The notes under the pieces were generated by a model that saw nothing but the letters and a program-made list of their open reading frames with translations, was not told the origin of the DNA and made no database searches. 64,000 bases of DNA from Donghicola eburneus (lineage in GTDB: Bacteria; Pseudomonadota; Alphaproteobacteria; Rhodobacterales; Rhodobacteraceae). Of the stretch, positions 33,630-42,009 are shown piece by piece (the stretch's first letter is position 1; each line of letters begins with the position of its first letter). The position numbers were made by a program, and so were the translations under genes. The stretch lies in NCBI RefSeq assembly GCF_900115865.1, contig NZ_FOXY01000010.1, positions 62,001-126,000 of the forward strand, written 5' to 3'.

Positions 33630-33694
33630 GGCGGTGGACCAAAGGGAGGAGGAGGTCACCGCCAGATCACAGATGCGAGGGAGGATCGCACCTG
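33630..33694 (-). ncRNA. CCUCCUCC sRNA unit 1 (first transcribed, diverged)
   Basis: Type B 33670-33694 (9 bp with one G.U, loop cut to seven bases) and type A 33630-33663 (one bulged base, altered loop). This is the most diverged unit and lies nearest the DUF1127 gene. Confidence 0.6.
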
Positions 33695-33705
33695 AAATCG
33701 AATTC

Positions 33706-33930
33706 TTAGACAGCGCCGTAGCGCTCGTTTGCTGCGGCGATCGCCACGCCCATGATCTGCGACCGGTGCATGCCCAGGTCTGCCAGCTCGCGACCGGACA
33801 GAGCGTTCAACTCTTTCACAGTCTCGCGGATCAGCATCTGACGAGCGATCTTTGCTTTCAGGGTGTCAAAGAAACCGGTTACACCGTTTTTCTGAGCGCC
33901 CTGTGCGCGGATGTCTGATGCGTATGCCAT
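33706..33930 (-). CDS. DUF1127 small protein (CcaF1-like)
   Basis: A 74-residue basic protein. Its C-terminal half is the DUF1127 (YjiS-like) motif (KELNALSGRELADLGMHRSQI, about residues 39-59). The start MAYASDIRAQGA at 33930 has GAAGG nine bases upstream; a TTG five codons earlier is less likely. DUF1127 proteins are stress-induced. In R. sphaeroides the homologue upstream of CcsR RNAs (RSP_6037, CcaF1) is reported, from memory, to bind RNA and affect RNA turnover. Here too the gene is co-oriented with, and 12 bases from, the hairpin array, so both likely come from one precursor transcript. Confidence 0.9.
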   Translation of the reverse strand: MAYASDIRAQGAQKNGVTGFFDTLKAKIARQMLIRETVKELNALSGRELADLGMHRSQIMGVAIAAANERYGAV

Positions 33931-34034
33931 TGGTACAGCCTTCAACTTTGAACTTCTTTAGAGTGACGTCCCTTCGAGTGCTGCTCGTCTGGATGTGTGC
34001 CGCTCTGTTGATACTGAATGTACGCTAATGCTGC

Positions 34035-34062
34035 AGATGCACAATCCCGCGAAGGTTCAAGG
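34035..34062 (-). promoter_or_regulatory. Possible RpoH-type promoter of the DUF1127/sRNA locus
   Basis: On the minus strand CCTTGAA (34062-34056) is followed after 14 bases by TGCATCT (34041-34035). This resembles the sigma-32 pattern CTTGAA / CCCCATnT. The start would be near 34028, about 98 bases ahead of the ATG. The fit is moderate. Confidence 0.4.
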
Positions 34063-34761
34063 CCGCTATGCATATCGTGCATGCCTATTCTGCCCATGAA
34101 TTAGGCGGATTTTTGATCAATAGGGCTTGTTTTCAGCAGCTCTTGTCTGTGGTTCCGCTAACATCACCCGGCAAGCTGGCATGCGCTCAGCGTATGGCAC
34201 GGCCTTTAAAATATGTGGAATTCCCAAATATTTAGCCGTGATCCCACTATTTTTGGGGAGGCGATATGGGGCGCGTGCAAGTTGGGAACGCGTCATTTTC
34301 GGCTTTTTCGGATTCGAAGCCACCCCTCTTTTAGGTGTGTGGCGAAAACAACACAGGCGTCTGTGGCGCGGGCATCTGGCCGTGATTCCATGGATTGCCG
34401 GTGTGAAGTGATGGGCGGGAGCGAGTCGGCGATGTGACCCCGTGCTTAGTCGGGCGCGCCGATGGGCTAAGATGGGAAACAGGTCAGAACGCCAGCCGGT
34501 GCCATGCGATCCCACCACGGACCACTTCGACGCGCCTTCCGAGGAGCCGAGTTCGGCGTCTCTCTGACGCCTATAATTAGAGAGTGCGCTCCAAAGTGCC
34601 GAAAAGTGGGGTTCGGCCCCACACCGCACGATTTGGCGATGGCGATTCCATGGGAAATCGTGGGACGGGATTTGGGACGCCATGAGAATTGCCCAGATTC
34701 ACGGCCAATCGAGAGCCCGTGATAAAAGAGGTCCACTTTTTTAGGCGCGTATCTGGCGCGT

Positions 34762-34770
34762 TTATCCACA
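34762..34770 (+). promoter_or_regulatory. Perfect DnaA box 1
   Basis: TTATCCACA, the full consensus 9-mer. Confidence 0.65.
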
Positions 34771-34987
34771 GAGAACTGCGAAGAACGGCGCGTATCTATG
34801 GGAATCGACTGAAAATTCCAGAATCTAGGTCTCGTACCGCCATGGGACTGCATGGTCCGAAGGCCTGACTTACGGGTGAATGGAATCACAAACACGCGCG
34901 ATTCCGTGAGTCCGTGGAACTTATGCCCGATTTGTTGCCCAAACTTTCGATAATCCTGAAAGTTTTTTTGGCAATTTTGCCGCAAAC

Positions 34988-34996
34988 TTATCCACA
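34988..34996 (+). promoter_or_regulatory. Perfect DnaA box 2
   Basis: TTATCCACA, next to an AT-rich run at 34958-34976. Confidence 0.65.
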
Positions 34997-35094
34997 CAGT
35001 GGAAGTCTAGATGATGTGTCCGAAGCTGACTATCGCGCCTATATATTCCCGTTTTGAGAGATTCAGCTTCGCAAAATGAGAGAAGAGCTGACAC

Positions 35095-35103
35095 TTATCC
35101 ACA
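35095..35103 (+). promoter_or_regulatory. Perfect DnaA box 3
   Basis: TTATCCACA, same orientation as boxes 1 and 2. Confidence 0.65.
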
Positions 35104-35164
35104 CGGGTAGGTGGGGCGGTTCCCCAAAAAAACCGTTGATTACCATGATTTCCCATGGCATCCC

Positions 35165-35378
35165 TAAGTCACAAGATGAGAACGGGCAAATAAAGGGACG
35201 ACAAAAGATCCCGAAAAGGCTCAGGCAGTTTCATACAGGCACCCCGCTTTCATCAAAATAGATCCGGCTGGTGGGCAGTATACATCCCCCCAGGTGGCTT
35301 GCACAGCCGGACACCCAGTAATGGGACGAGGGGCGGCGGGTTGAGCAGTGGCAGACGCTCAACCCGCCGTTTTCGTTT
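35165..35378 (+). ncRNA. Candidate UpsM-like leader RNA of mraZ
   Basis: The end is defined by a strong terminator 44 bases before mraZ; the start is only a guess based on the roughly 200-base UpsM RNA of R. sphaeroides (from memory), and no clear promoter was found. An internal long-range stem pairs CCGGCTG (35264-35270) with CAGCCGG (35304-35310). The sequence to the left of it shows no gene. Confidence 0.4.
35334..35378 (+). terminator. Terminator-like hairpin in the mraZ leader
   Basis: A perfect 13-bp stem (35334-35346 with 35357-35369), 10-base loop, then TTTTCGTTT. It must be partly read through for the dcw cluster to be expressed from upstream promoters. Confidence 0.68.
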
Positions 35379-35421
35379 CATCACCCGATAAACCAAGAAC
35401 GACCTGGGGACGGAGCGGGCA

Positions 35422-35928
35422 GTGAGCCAACAGTGGTTCATAGGCGAGAGCCACCACAAGGTGGATACGAAAGGTCGGGTCTCTATTCCCGCTGCCTTCC
35501 GTAAAGTGCTTGCCGCTGGCGATCCCGAATTCTCCGAAGGTGCGAACCCGCAGGTTGTTGTTGTCTACGGCGACGCGCGCCGCGACTATCTTGAATGCAT
35601 GACCATCAAGGCCATGAACAAGATTCAGCGCAAAATGCTGAAGATGCCCCCCGCGAGCCCGCAGCGCCGCGCTTTGCAGAAGATGTATTCGACCCAAGCT
35701 CTGGTCACGTCGGTGGACGAGACAGGTCGTCTGGTGTTACCCGCCAAGCTCCGCAACAAGATCGGCATCAGCAATGAGGCCGTGTTTGCCGGCACAGGCG
35801 AGAATTTCCAGATCTGGAGCACCGAGACCTACGAGATCGAAAACGGCCTGGTGACAGGCGACGACGACTTCGATCCGAACCTCGATCCTTCTCACTACCT
35901 GTTCGGCGACGACGAAGACGAGGAATAA
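35422..35928 (+). CDS. mraZ: MraZ transcriptional regulator
   Basis: A 168-residue MraZ with two SpoVT/AbrB-like DNA-binding halves, marked by DTKGRVSIP (15-23) and DETGRLVLP (about 98-106). The C-terminus is acidic (DDEDEE). MraZ represses the division and cell wall cluster that it heads. The start is GTG with GGAG seven bases ahead. It is preceded by an unusually long leader with a terminator, and followed after 4 bp by rsmH. Confidence 0.95.
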   Translation: MSQQWFIGESHHKVDTKGRVSIPAAFRKVLAAGDPEFSEGANPQVVVVYGDARRDYLECMTIKAMNKIQRKMLKMPPASPQRRALQKMYSTQALVTSVDETGRLVLPAKLRNKIGISNEAVFAGTGENFQIWSTETYEIENGLVTGDDDFDPNLDPSHYLFGDDEDEE

Positions 35929-35932
35929 TCAG

Positions 35933-36919
35933 ATGTCGCAGGACACCCAGACTGGCGCCCCGCATATTCCGGTATTGATCCGGCCTTTGATTGCGGCGGT
36001 TGCGCCGGTGACCGGCGTGTGGCTGGACGGCACCTTTGGGGCAGGGGGATACACCCGCGAACTGCTGGCCGCAGGTGCGGACAAAGTGTACGGCGTTGAT
36101 CGCGATCCCTTGGCTCATGAAATGGCTCAGAAGTGGGTTGGCGAGTATGACGGGCGCATCGAGCTGGTGCGCGGCACGTTTTCTCGCCTAGATGAATACG
36201 CGCAGGATCTGGATGGTGTGGTGCTGGACCTTGGGGTCAGTTCCATGCAGCTCGATTTGGCAGAACGTGGCTTCAGCTTTATGCGCGACGGGCCGCTTGA
36301 CATGCGGATGTCTCAGGACGGACCCAGCGCGGCGGATTTGGTGAACGAGGCCAGCGAAGCCGAACTGGCCGACATTATATACCTGTTCGGAGAAGAGCGT
36401 GCCTCGCGCCGCATCGCCAAGGCGATTGTCAAAGCCCGCGCGCTTGAGCCCATCACCACGACCCTGCGCCTGACCGAAATCGTCGAAAGCTGCCTGCCGC
36501 GCCCGAAACCCGGACAGGCCCATCCCGCCACGCGTACCTTCCAGGCCCTGCGGATCGCGGTGAACGACGAATACGAAGAGCTGTTGGGTGGTTTGATGGC
36601 CGCTGAACGGGCGCTGAAGCCCGGTGGCAAGCTGGCGGTTGTGACCTTTCACTCGATCGAGGACCGGATCGTCAAACGCTTCCTGACCCAAGCGTCAGGT
36701 GGGGGTGGGCGGGCGAACCGTTACGCGCCCGAGACGGAACAGCCAAAAGAACGTTTCAAATTGACGCCTCGCAAGGCGATCGCCCCCGATTCAGAAGAGT
36801 TAAAGATCAACCCGCGGGCCCGCTCGGCCAAGCTGCGTGTGGCTATGCGGACCGAGGCAGAGGCTGGCGCTATCGATGAAGATGCCCTTGGCCTGCCGCG
36901 ACTGAAGAGGAACGGATAG
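35933..36919 (+). CDS. rsmH: 16S rRNA (cytosine(1402)-N4)-methyltransferase RsmH (MraW)
   Basis: A 328-residue SAM-dependent methyltransferase that modifies C1402 in the ribosomal decoding centre. The SAM loop is [17 protein letters not shown] (32-48), followed by [12 protein letters not shown]. The family tail ([15 protein letters not shown]) is present. It lies in its standard place between mraZ and ftsL, with 1-4 bp gaps on either side. Confidence 0.97.
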   Translation: MSQDTQTGAPHIPVLIRPLIAAVAPVTGVWLDGTFGAGGYTRELLAAGADKVYGVDRDPLAHEMAQKWVGEYDGRIELVRGTFSRLDEYAQDLDGVVLDLGVSSMQLDLAERGFSFMRDGPLDMRMSQDGPSAADLVNEASEAELADIIYLFGEERASRRIAKAIVKARALEPITTTLRLTEIVESCLPRPKPGQAHPATRTFQALRIAVNDEYEELLGGLMAAERALKPGGKLAVVTFHSIEDRIVKRFLTQASGGGGRANRYAPETEQPKERFKLTPRKAIAPDSEELKINPRARSAKLRVAMRTEAEAGAIDEDALGLPRLKRNG

Positions 36920-36920
36920 A

Positions 36921-37271
36921 ATGCGCACCCTGTTCGGGATTCTGACGGCTGTTGTTGTGATTGGCTTGGCCTACTGGGCTTATGGCGAAAACTATCGCAC
37001 CCAAGATGCCTTGGCCGAGTCCCGCAAGGTGAGCAACGAGATTGAGGCCGCGCGCTCGCGTCTGGCGGTGTTGCGCGCGGAATGGGCCTATTTGAACCGG
37101 CCCGACCGTCTGCGCGATTTGGCAGAGCTGAACTTTGACAGCCTTGGTTTGCTGCACATGACGGCTGACCATTTTGGCGAGATTTCAGAGATCGCTTATC
37201 CCGTTCCTGTGAACCCTTTGTTCGATGAACCTGTAGAGCTGTCCAGCGACCAACTGGAGATGATGCAATGA
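36921..37271 (+). CDS. ftsL: Cell division protein FtsL
   Basis: A 116-residue bitopic protein. The N-terminal membrane segment (about 4-20, FGILTAVVVIGLAYWAYG) is followed by a leucine/arginine-rich coiled coil (25-60) in which FtsL pairs with FtsB. The position and size identify it, since FtsL is poorly conserved in sequence. It overlaps ftsI by four bases. Confidence 0.85.
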   Translation: MRTLFGILTAVVVIGLAYWAYGENYRTQDALAESRKVSNEIEAARSRLAVLRAEWAYLNRPDRLRDLAELNFDSLGLLHMTADHFGEISEIAYPVPVNPLFDEPVELSSDQLEMMQ

Positions 37272-39049
37272 TCCGCACGCCTCTGCGACCCTTGGCCCGT
37301 ATTCTTGAAGCTCGCGACAAAGGCGAAAATCCCGACGCGATCGAACGCGAGAACCTGCGCCTGCGTCACGAACAGATGCGGGATAAGATGCGCGGCCGTG
37401 CCGAAAGCCGTCTGCTGGTCATGGGTATTCTGTTCTTCTGTGGGTTCTTGATGGTGGGCACGCGCATGGCGCTTTTGGCCTCGACCGATCCAGAAGAGCC
37501 CCAAGCCACTGTGCGCTCGGCGCAGATTGTGTCTCAGCGGGCGGACATTGTGGACCGCGAAGGGCGCATTCTGGCGACCAACATGCAGACCAACCACCTG
37601 TATGCGCATCCGCAGGACATGGTGGATCCGGTGCATACGGCCAAAGAACTGGTCAAGATTTTCCCCGAGTTGAAAGAAGAGCGTCTGCTCAAAGATTTCA
37701 CCGGCAAGCGCAAATTCCTGTGGATTCGCCGCCAGTTGAGCCCCGAGCAGGTGCAGGCGGTGCATGACATTGGCGAACCGGGCCTGAACTTTGGCCCCCG
37801 CGAAACCCGCCTGTATCCAAATGGCTCAATCGCCAGCCATATTCTTGGCGGCGCGTCCTATGGGCGTGAAGGTGTAGCCTCGGCCGAGGTTGTGGGCATT
37901 GCAGGTGTGGAAAAGGTCTATGACGAATTTCTGCGTGATCCGTCCAATGGCAGCCAGCCTCTGCAGCTTTCATTGGACCTGACCGTTCAGGCCGCAGCGG
38001 AAAAGGTGCTTGAGGGCGGCATGATGCTGATGAATGCCAAGGGCGCGGCCGCTGTCGTGATGGACATCAAGACTGGCGAACTGATCAGCCTTGTCAGTCT
38101 GCCCGATTTTGACCCGAACAACCGCCCCGTGCCGCTGACCAAAGGGTCTGCTGGGGACAGCCCGCTCTTTAACCGTGCGGTTCAGGGCGTGTATGAGCTG
38201 GGCTCGACCTTCAAACTCTTTGCCGCCGCGCAGGCGCTGGAACTGGGTCTGGTCACGCCAGAAACCAAGCTAGACACCAAAGGTCCGCTGCGTTGGGGCC
38301 GTTTCCGAATTCGCGACTTCCACAACTATGGCTCGCAACTGAGCGTGACCGAGACCATCGTAAAGTCGTCAAACATCGGCACCGCGCGATTGGCGCTGCT
38401 GATCGGGACCGAACGGCAGAAGGACTTCCTTGACCGTTTGGGTCTGCTCGAGAAGCCCACGGTTGAAATCCTCGAGGCCTCGGGCGCGAAGCCTCTGACC
38501 CCGAAAAAGTGGTCGGAACTGTCGTCTCTGACCATCAGCTATGGTCACGGTTTGTCTGTCTCGCCCGTGCATCTGGCGGGGGCTTATGCCAGCGTGCTGA
38601 ATGGGGGCACACGGGTGAACCCGACCTTGCTGAAACAATCCGGACCCCAGAATGGCGAACGCATCGTGTCCGAGCGCACTTCGGCGCAGGTTCGGTCGAT
38701 GCTGCGTCAGGTGGTCACCAAAGGCACCGCCAGCTTTGGCGAAGTGCCCGGCTACGCGGTTGCGGGCAAAACCGGCACTGCGGACAAGCCCAAGCCCACC
38801 GGTGGCTATTACAAGGACAAGGTCATTGCGACTTTTGCCAGCGTCTTTCCCGCCCATGATCCGAAATACGTGGTCATTGTTACCTTGGACGAACCCGAAG
38901 ACCGCATGAGCGACGAACCCCGCCGCACCGCTGGCTGGACGGCCGTTCCCGTGGCGGCAGAACTCATCGGTCGCATTGCTCCGCTCATGGGGCTGCGACC
39001 CGAAGTTGAACCCGCTGCCGTAGGTGAGGTAACACTCGCCTCACATTGA
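37268..39049 (+). CDS. ftsI: Division-specific peptidoglycan transpeptidase FtsI (PBP3)
   Basis: A 593-residue class B penicillin-binding protein. One membrane segment (about 44-65, LLVMGILFFCGFLMVGTRM) anchors it. The PBP dimerisation domain leads into the transpeptidase domain with the three active-site motifs S313-TFK, S367-SN and K501-TG. It cross-links septal peptidoglycan under FtsW/FtsQLB control. It overlaps ftsL by four bases and precedes murE by 24 bp. Confidence 0.97.
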   Translation: MIRTPLRPLARILEARDKGENPDAIERENLRLRHEQMRDKMRGRAESRLLVMGILFFCGFLMVGTRMALLASTDPEEPQATVRSAQIVSQRADIVDREGRILATNMQTNHLYAHPQDMVDPVHTAKELVKIFPELKEERLLKDFTGKRKFLWIRRQLSPEQVQAVHDIGEPGLNFGPRETRLYPNGSIASHILGGASYGREGVASAEVVGIAGVEKVYDEFLRDPSNGSQPLQLSLDLTVQAAAEKVLEGGMMLMNAKGAAAVVMDIKTGELISLVSLPDFDPNNRPVPLTKGSAGDSPLFNRAVQGVYELGSTFKLFAAAQALELGLVTPETKLDTKGPLRWGRFRIRDFHNYGSQLSVTETIVKSSNIGTARLALLIGTERQKDFLDRLGLLEKPTVEILEASGAKPLTPKKWSELSSLTISYGHGLSVSPVHLAGAYASVLNGGTRVNPTLLKQSGPQNGERIVSERTSAQVRSMLRQVVTKGTASFGEVPGYAVAGKTGTADKPKPTGGYYKDKVIATFASVFPAHDPKYVVIVTLDEPEDRMSDEPRRTAGWTAVPVAAELIGRIAPLMGLRPEVEPAAVGEVTLASH

Positions 39050-39073
39050 TCGGTCGAAAGGCATTTCTGGGTT

Positions 39074-40555
39074 ATGGATGTTGTTAAAACACTGGCACAA
39101 TTGGGATTGACCGCCCGAGGAGGCCAAGAAGCGCGAGTCACCGGATTGACGGTCGACAGCCGCGCAGTCGCAGCGGGGAACCTGTTTGCCGCACTTCCGG
39201 GTGTCAAAGTCCATGGCGCAGAGTTCGTGGCTACAGCCTTGGGGGCAGGGGCCAGCGCCATCCTGACAGACGCCGCCGGCGCCGAGATTTGCGAAGCGGA
39301 CGTGCGTGCCGCGGGCGCCGCGCTGATCGTGACCGAAGAGCCACGCGCGGCGCTGTCCTATGCCGCTGCGCTTTGGTTCGAAAAGCAGCCAGAGACCATT
39401 GTTGCGGTCACAGGGACCAACGGGAAAACATCTGTCGCGTCCTTTACCCGCCAGATTTGGCAGGCTCTGGGTGTGCCAGCGGTCAATCTGGGCACCACGG
39501 GTGTTGAGGGCGATTGGGAATACCCGCTGCACCACACGACGCCAGAGCCGATTACGTTGCACCGTGCGCTGGCTGGGGCCGCCGCCGAAGGCATCACCCA
39601 CGCCGCAATGGAGGCCAGCAGCCACGGTTTGGACCAGCGACGTCTGGATGCTGTGCGCCTGAAGGCGGCAGGATTTACCAATTTCACCCAGGACCATCTG
39701 GATTACCACCACACCTTCGAAGAGTACTTTGCCGCCAAGGCCGGCCTCTTTGACCGCGTGTTGCCCGAAGAGGGCACCGCCGTGCTGAATATCGACGACC
39801 CCAAAGTCGCTGAATTTGCCGAGCATCTGCTAGACGAGGGGCGCTGTGTGATCACCGTGGGCCGCCACGATGACGCGGACCTTGAGATTACCGCGCAGCG
39901 CTTTGATGGCACCGGGCAGGAGTTGCGGCTGAGCTATGACCATCAGGTTGCTCTGGTTCGTCTGAACCTGATCGGCGGTTTTCAGGCCGAAAACGTGCTG
40001 ATTGCGGCGGGGCTGGTCATGGCCACGGGGGTTGGTTTTCAGGATGTCAGCAACGCGCTGCCGCGACTGACCACTGTGCGCGGCCGGATGCAGCTTGCGG
40101 CGACCCGGGACAATTCGGCATCAGTCTTTGTGGATTACGCGCACACCCCCGATGCGGTGGCCAAGGCTTTGGCAGCCATGCGCCCTCATGTCATGGGGCG
40201 GGTTGTGGCGATCATCGGGGCTGGTGGCGACCGTGATAAAACCAAGCGCCCCTTGATGGGCGAAGCGGCGGCCAAGAATGCGGATGTGGTCTTTGTCACT
40301 GACGATAACCCCCGCAGCGAAGACCCCGCCACCATCCGCGCCGAAGTCATGGCCGGTTGCCCGAATGCGATCGAAGTCGGTGACCGCGCCGAAGCGATTT
40401 TGCGAGCGGTGGATATGCTACAGCCCGGAGATGCGCTGCTGATCGCAGGCAAAGGTCACGAGCGGGGGCAGATCGTGGGCGATGTGACCTATCCCTTTGA
40501 TGACGTTGAACAAGCCAGCCTCGCGGTGTCGGTGCTGGACGGGAAGATGGTATGA
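39074..40555 (+). CDS. murE: UDP-MurNAc-L-Ala-D-Glu:meso-diaminopimelate ligase
   Basis: A 493-residue Mur ligase. The ATP loop is GTNGKTS (114-120), and the DDNPR motif (VTDDNPRSEDP, near 416) selects meso-diaminopimelate, as expected for a Gram-negative wall. It adds the third residue of the stem peptide in the cytoplasm. Its stop overlaps the murF start by four bases. Confidence 0.97.
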   Translation: MDVVKTLAQLGLTARGGQEARVTGLTVDSRAVAAGNLFAALPGVKVHGAEFVATALGAGASAILTDAAGAEICEADVRAAGAALIVTEEPRAALSYAAALWFEKQPETIVAVTGTNGKTSVASFTRQIWQALGVPAVNLGTTGVEGDWEYPLHHTTPEPITLHRALAGAAAEGITHAAMEASSHGLDQRRLDAVRLKAAGFTNFTQDHLDYHHTFEEYFAAKAGLFDRVLPEEGTAVLNIDDPKVAEFAEHLLDEGRCVITVGRHDDADLEITAQRFDGTGQELRLSYDHQVALVRLNLIGGFQAENVLIAAGLVMATGVGFQDVSNALPRLTTVRGRMQLAATRDNSASVFVDYAHTPDAVAKALAAMRPHVMGRVVAIIGAGGDRDKTKRPLMGEAAAKNADVVFVTDDNPRSEDPATIRAEVMAGCPNAIEVGDRAEAILRAVDMLQPGDALLIAGKGHERGQIVGDVTYPFDDVEQASLAVSVLDGKMV

Positions 40556-42009
40556 GTATGACTTCGCCTCTCTGGACCTCTGACGATGCGGCTGAGGCCA
40601 CCGGCGGGCGGGCAACTTTGCCGTTCACCGTGGATGGCGTGTCTATCGACACCCGCACCCTGAAACGCGGCGACTTGTTTGTGGCGCTTAAGGCAGCGCG
40701 GGACGGTCATGATTTCGTCGGCCAAGCCTTGGCGAACGGGGCGGGCGCGGCGCTGGTGACCCATGTGCCAGAAGGCGTGCCCGAGGATGCGCCGCTTCTG
40801 ATCGTGGATGATGTGCTGACCGCTTTGGAAGATTTGGGCAAGGCTGCCCGTGCCCGTACCAAGGCGCGTGTGGTGGGCGTGACCGGGTCGGTGGGCAAAA
40901 CCTCGACCAAGGAAATGCTGCGCACGGTTCTGTCGGGGCAGGGCAAGGTCCACGCCGCCGAAGCCAGCTACAACAACCATTGGGGCGTGCCCCTGACGCT
41001 GGCGCGGATGCCTGCGGACAGCGACTTTGCCGTGATCGAGATCGGCATGAGCAACCCCGGGGAAATCGCCCCTCTGGCCAAGATGGCGCGCCCGAATGCG
41101 GTGATTGTGACTATCGTAGCACCGTCCCATCTGGCTGCGTTTGAAAGCCTAGAGGGAATCGCTCACGAGAAAGCCTCGATTATCGAGGGGCTGGAGCCGG
41201 GCGGCACGGCGATCCTGAACGGGGATTTGCCGACCTCTGATATTCTGGTGGCCAAGGCCAAGGAGGCTGGCGCCGTTCTGCGGACATTTGGTGAAAGCAA
41301 GGGCTGCTTCGCGCGCCTTCTGGATGTGCAATATGCGGACGAAACCACTGTGGCGACTGCCCGCACATGGCGCACGCCAGTGCTGTACAAGGTGCACGCG
41401 CCGGGGCGGCATTTCGCGATGAACGCGCTGTCAGTTTTGACGCTGGTGCAGAACTGGAAACTCGACCGCGCCGTGGCGCTGTCCGATCTGGCGCGCTGGC
41501 AACCTGTCCAAGGGCGAGGCGCTCGCGAGCCGATCCATCTGGATCTGGTCGATACGCGCCAAGTCTTTGACCTGATTGACGAAAGTTACAACGCGAACCC
41601 TGCATCCTTGGGCGCTGCACTTGAGGTTTTGGCGACGGCGACCACTCACAATGACGTGGGCCGGTTCAGCAAGGGGCGCAAGATCGCGATCCTTGGGGAT
41701 ATGGGCGAATTGGGGGTCACAGCCGAAGCTCTGCACGAGGGCATCGCTGACCTGCCAACCATAGAGGGCGTGGACAAGGTGCATTGCGTCGGGCCACTGA
41801 TGCGCCACCTGTGGGAGGCGCTGCCGCTTGCAAAACAGGGCCTGCACACCAACACCGCCGACAAAATGGCCGAGAAGGTCCGCAGCATCGTGGATGCGGG
41901 CGACGTGGTCATGGTCAAGGGCTCGAACAGTATGCGCCTGCGTCTGGTGGTTGACGCCCTGAAGAAACTGGGCCATCCCGCCGCCCAACCGGATCAAGAG
42001 GACTCCTGA
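40552..42009 (+). CDS. murF: UDP-MurNAc-tripeptide:D-Ala-D-Ala ligase
   Basis: A 485-residue Mur ligase with ATP loop [15 protein letters not shown] (109-123) and the later [14 protein letters not shown] segment. It completes the pentapeptide precursor. Two ATGs lie six bases apart; the first overlaps murE. The stop overlaps the mraY ATG by one base. Confidence 0.96.
   Translation: MSMTSPLWTSDDAAEATGGRATLPFTVDGVSIDTRTLKRGDLFVALKAARDGHDFVGQALANGAGAALVTHVPEGVPEDAPLLIVDDVLTALEDLGKAARARTKARVVGVTGSVGKTSTKEMLRTVLSGQGKVHAAEASYNNHWGVPLTLARMPADSDFAVIEIGMSNPGEIAPLAKMARPNAVIVTIVAPSHLAAFESLEGIAHEKASIIEGLEPGGTAILNGDLPTSDILVAKAKEAGAVLRTFGESKGCFARLLDVQYADETTVATARTWRTPVLYKVHAPGRHFAMNALSVLTLVQNWKLDRAVALSDLARWQPVQGRGAREPIHLDLVDTRQVFDLIDESYNANPASLGAALEVLATATTHNDVGRFSKGRKIAILGDMGELGVTAEALHEGIADLPTIEGVDKVHCVGPLMRHLWEALPLAKQGLHTNTADKMAEKVRSIVDAGDVVMVKGSNSMRLRLVVDALKKLGHPAAQPDQEDS

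Larger units (their letters stand above)
33271..33694 (-). ncRNA. Array of ten CCUCCUCC-loop hairpins (CcsR/cuckoo-like sRNAs)
   Basis: Ten hairpins stand in a row. Eight share the 13-base loop that on the minus strand reads UCUCCUCCUCCCU, and the two nearest the DUF1127 gene have diverged versions. Two stem types alternate: type A with base GCGG/CCGC and type B with base CAG/CTG. Loop starts are spaced about 41 and 49 bases in turn, giving five units of about 90 bases. Stems co-vary, and three type B stems use a G.U pair that exists only on the minus strand. The array begins 12 bases after the DUF1127 stop and ends in a T-run. From memory, R. sphaeroides makes four such RNAs (CcsR1-4) from the same gene context, and the wider group is called cuckoo RNA. 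The loops are complementary to Shine-Dalgarno sequences. Confidence 0.88.
34085..35103. other. Gene-free stretch with DnaA boxes and GANTC clustering
   Basis: No convincing gene is present; the longer open frames here overlap on opposite strands and resemble nothing. The stretch holds three perfect DnaA boxes on one strand, eleven GANTC methylation sites between 34311 and 35064 (about three expected by chance), four CCATGG palindromes (34388, 34648, 34840, 35153) and a TGGGA-N5-TGGGA direct repeat at 34651-34665. An 11-base direct repeat GGCGCGTATCT at 34744 and 34787 flanks the first DnaA box. Several A/T-runs occur around 34960. The whole looks like a cell-cycle control region, or an origin-like region, in front of the dcw cluster. 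Confidence 0.55.

Noticed and set aside
33271-33694. CRISPR-like appearance: a GGGAGGAGGAG block repeated at regular spacing
   Set aside because: The spacers are inverted-repeat stems of the same hairpins, spacing alternates between about 41 and 49, and no cas genes are near. It is an RNA hairpin array.
34117-34997. Open frames of 188 and 176 codons in the gene-free region
   Set aside because: They overlap each other on the minus strand, have no homology-like motifs and no ribosome-binding site, and the region is rich in regulatory-looking sites.
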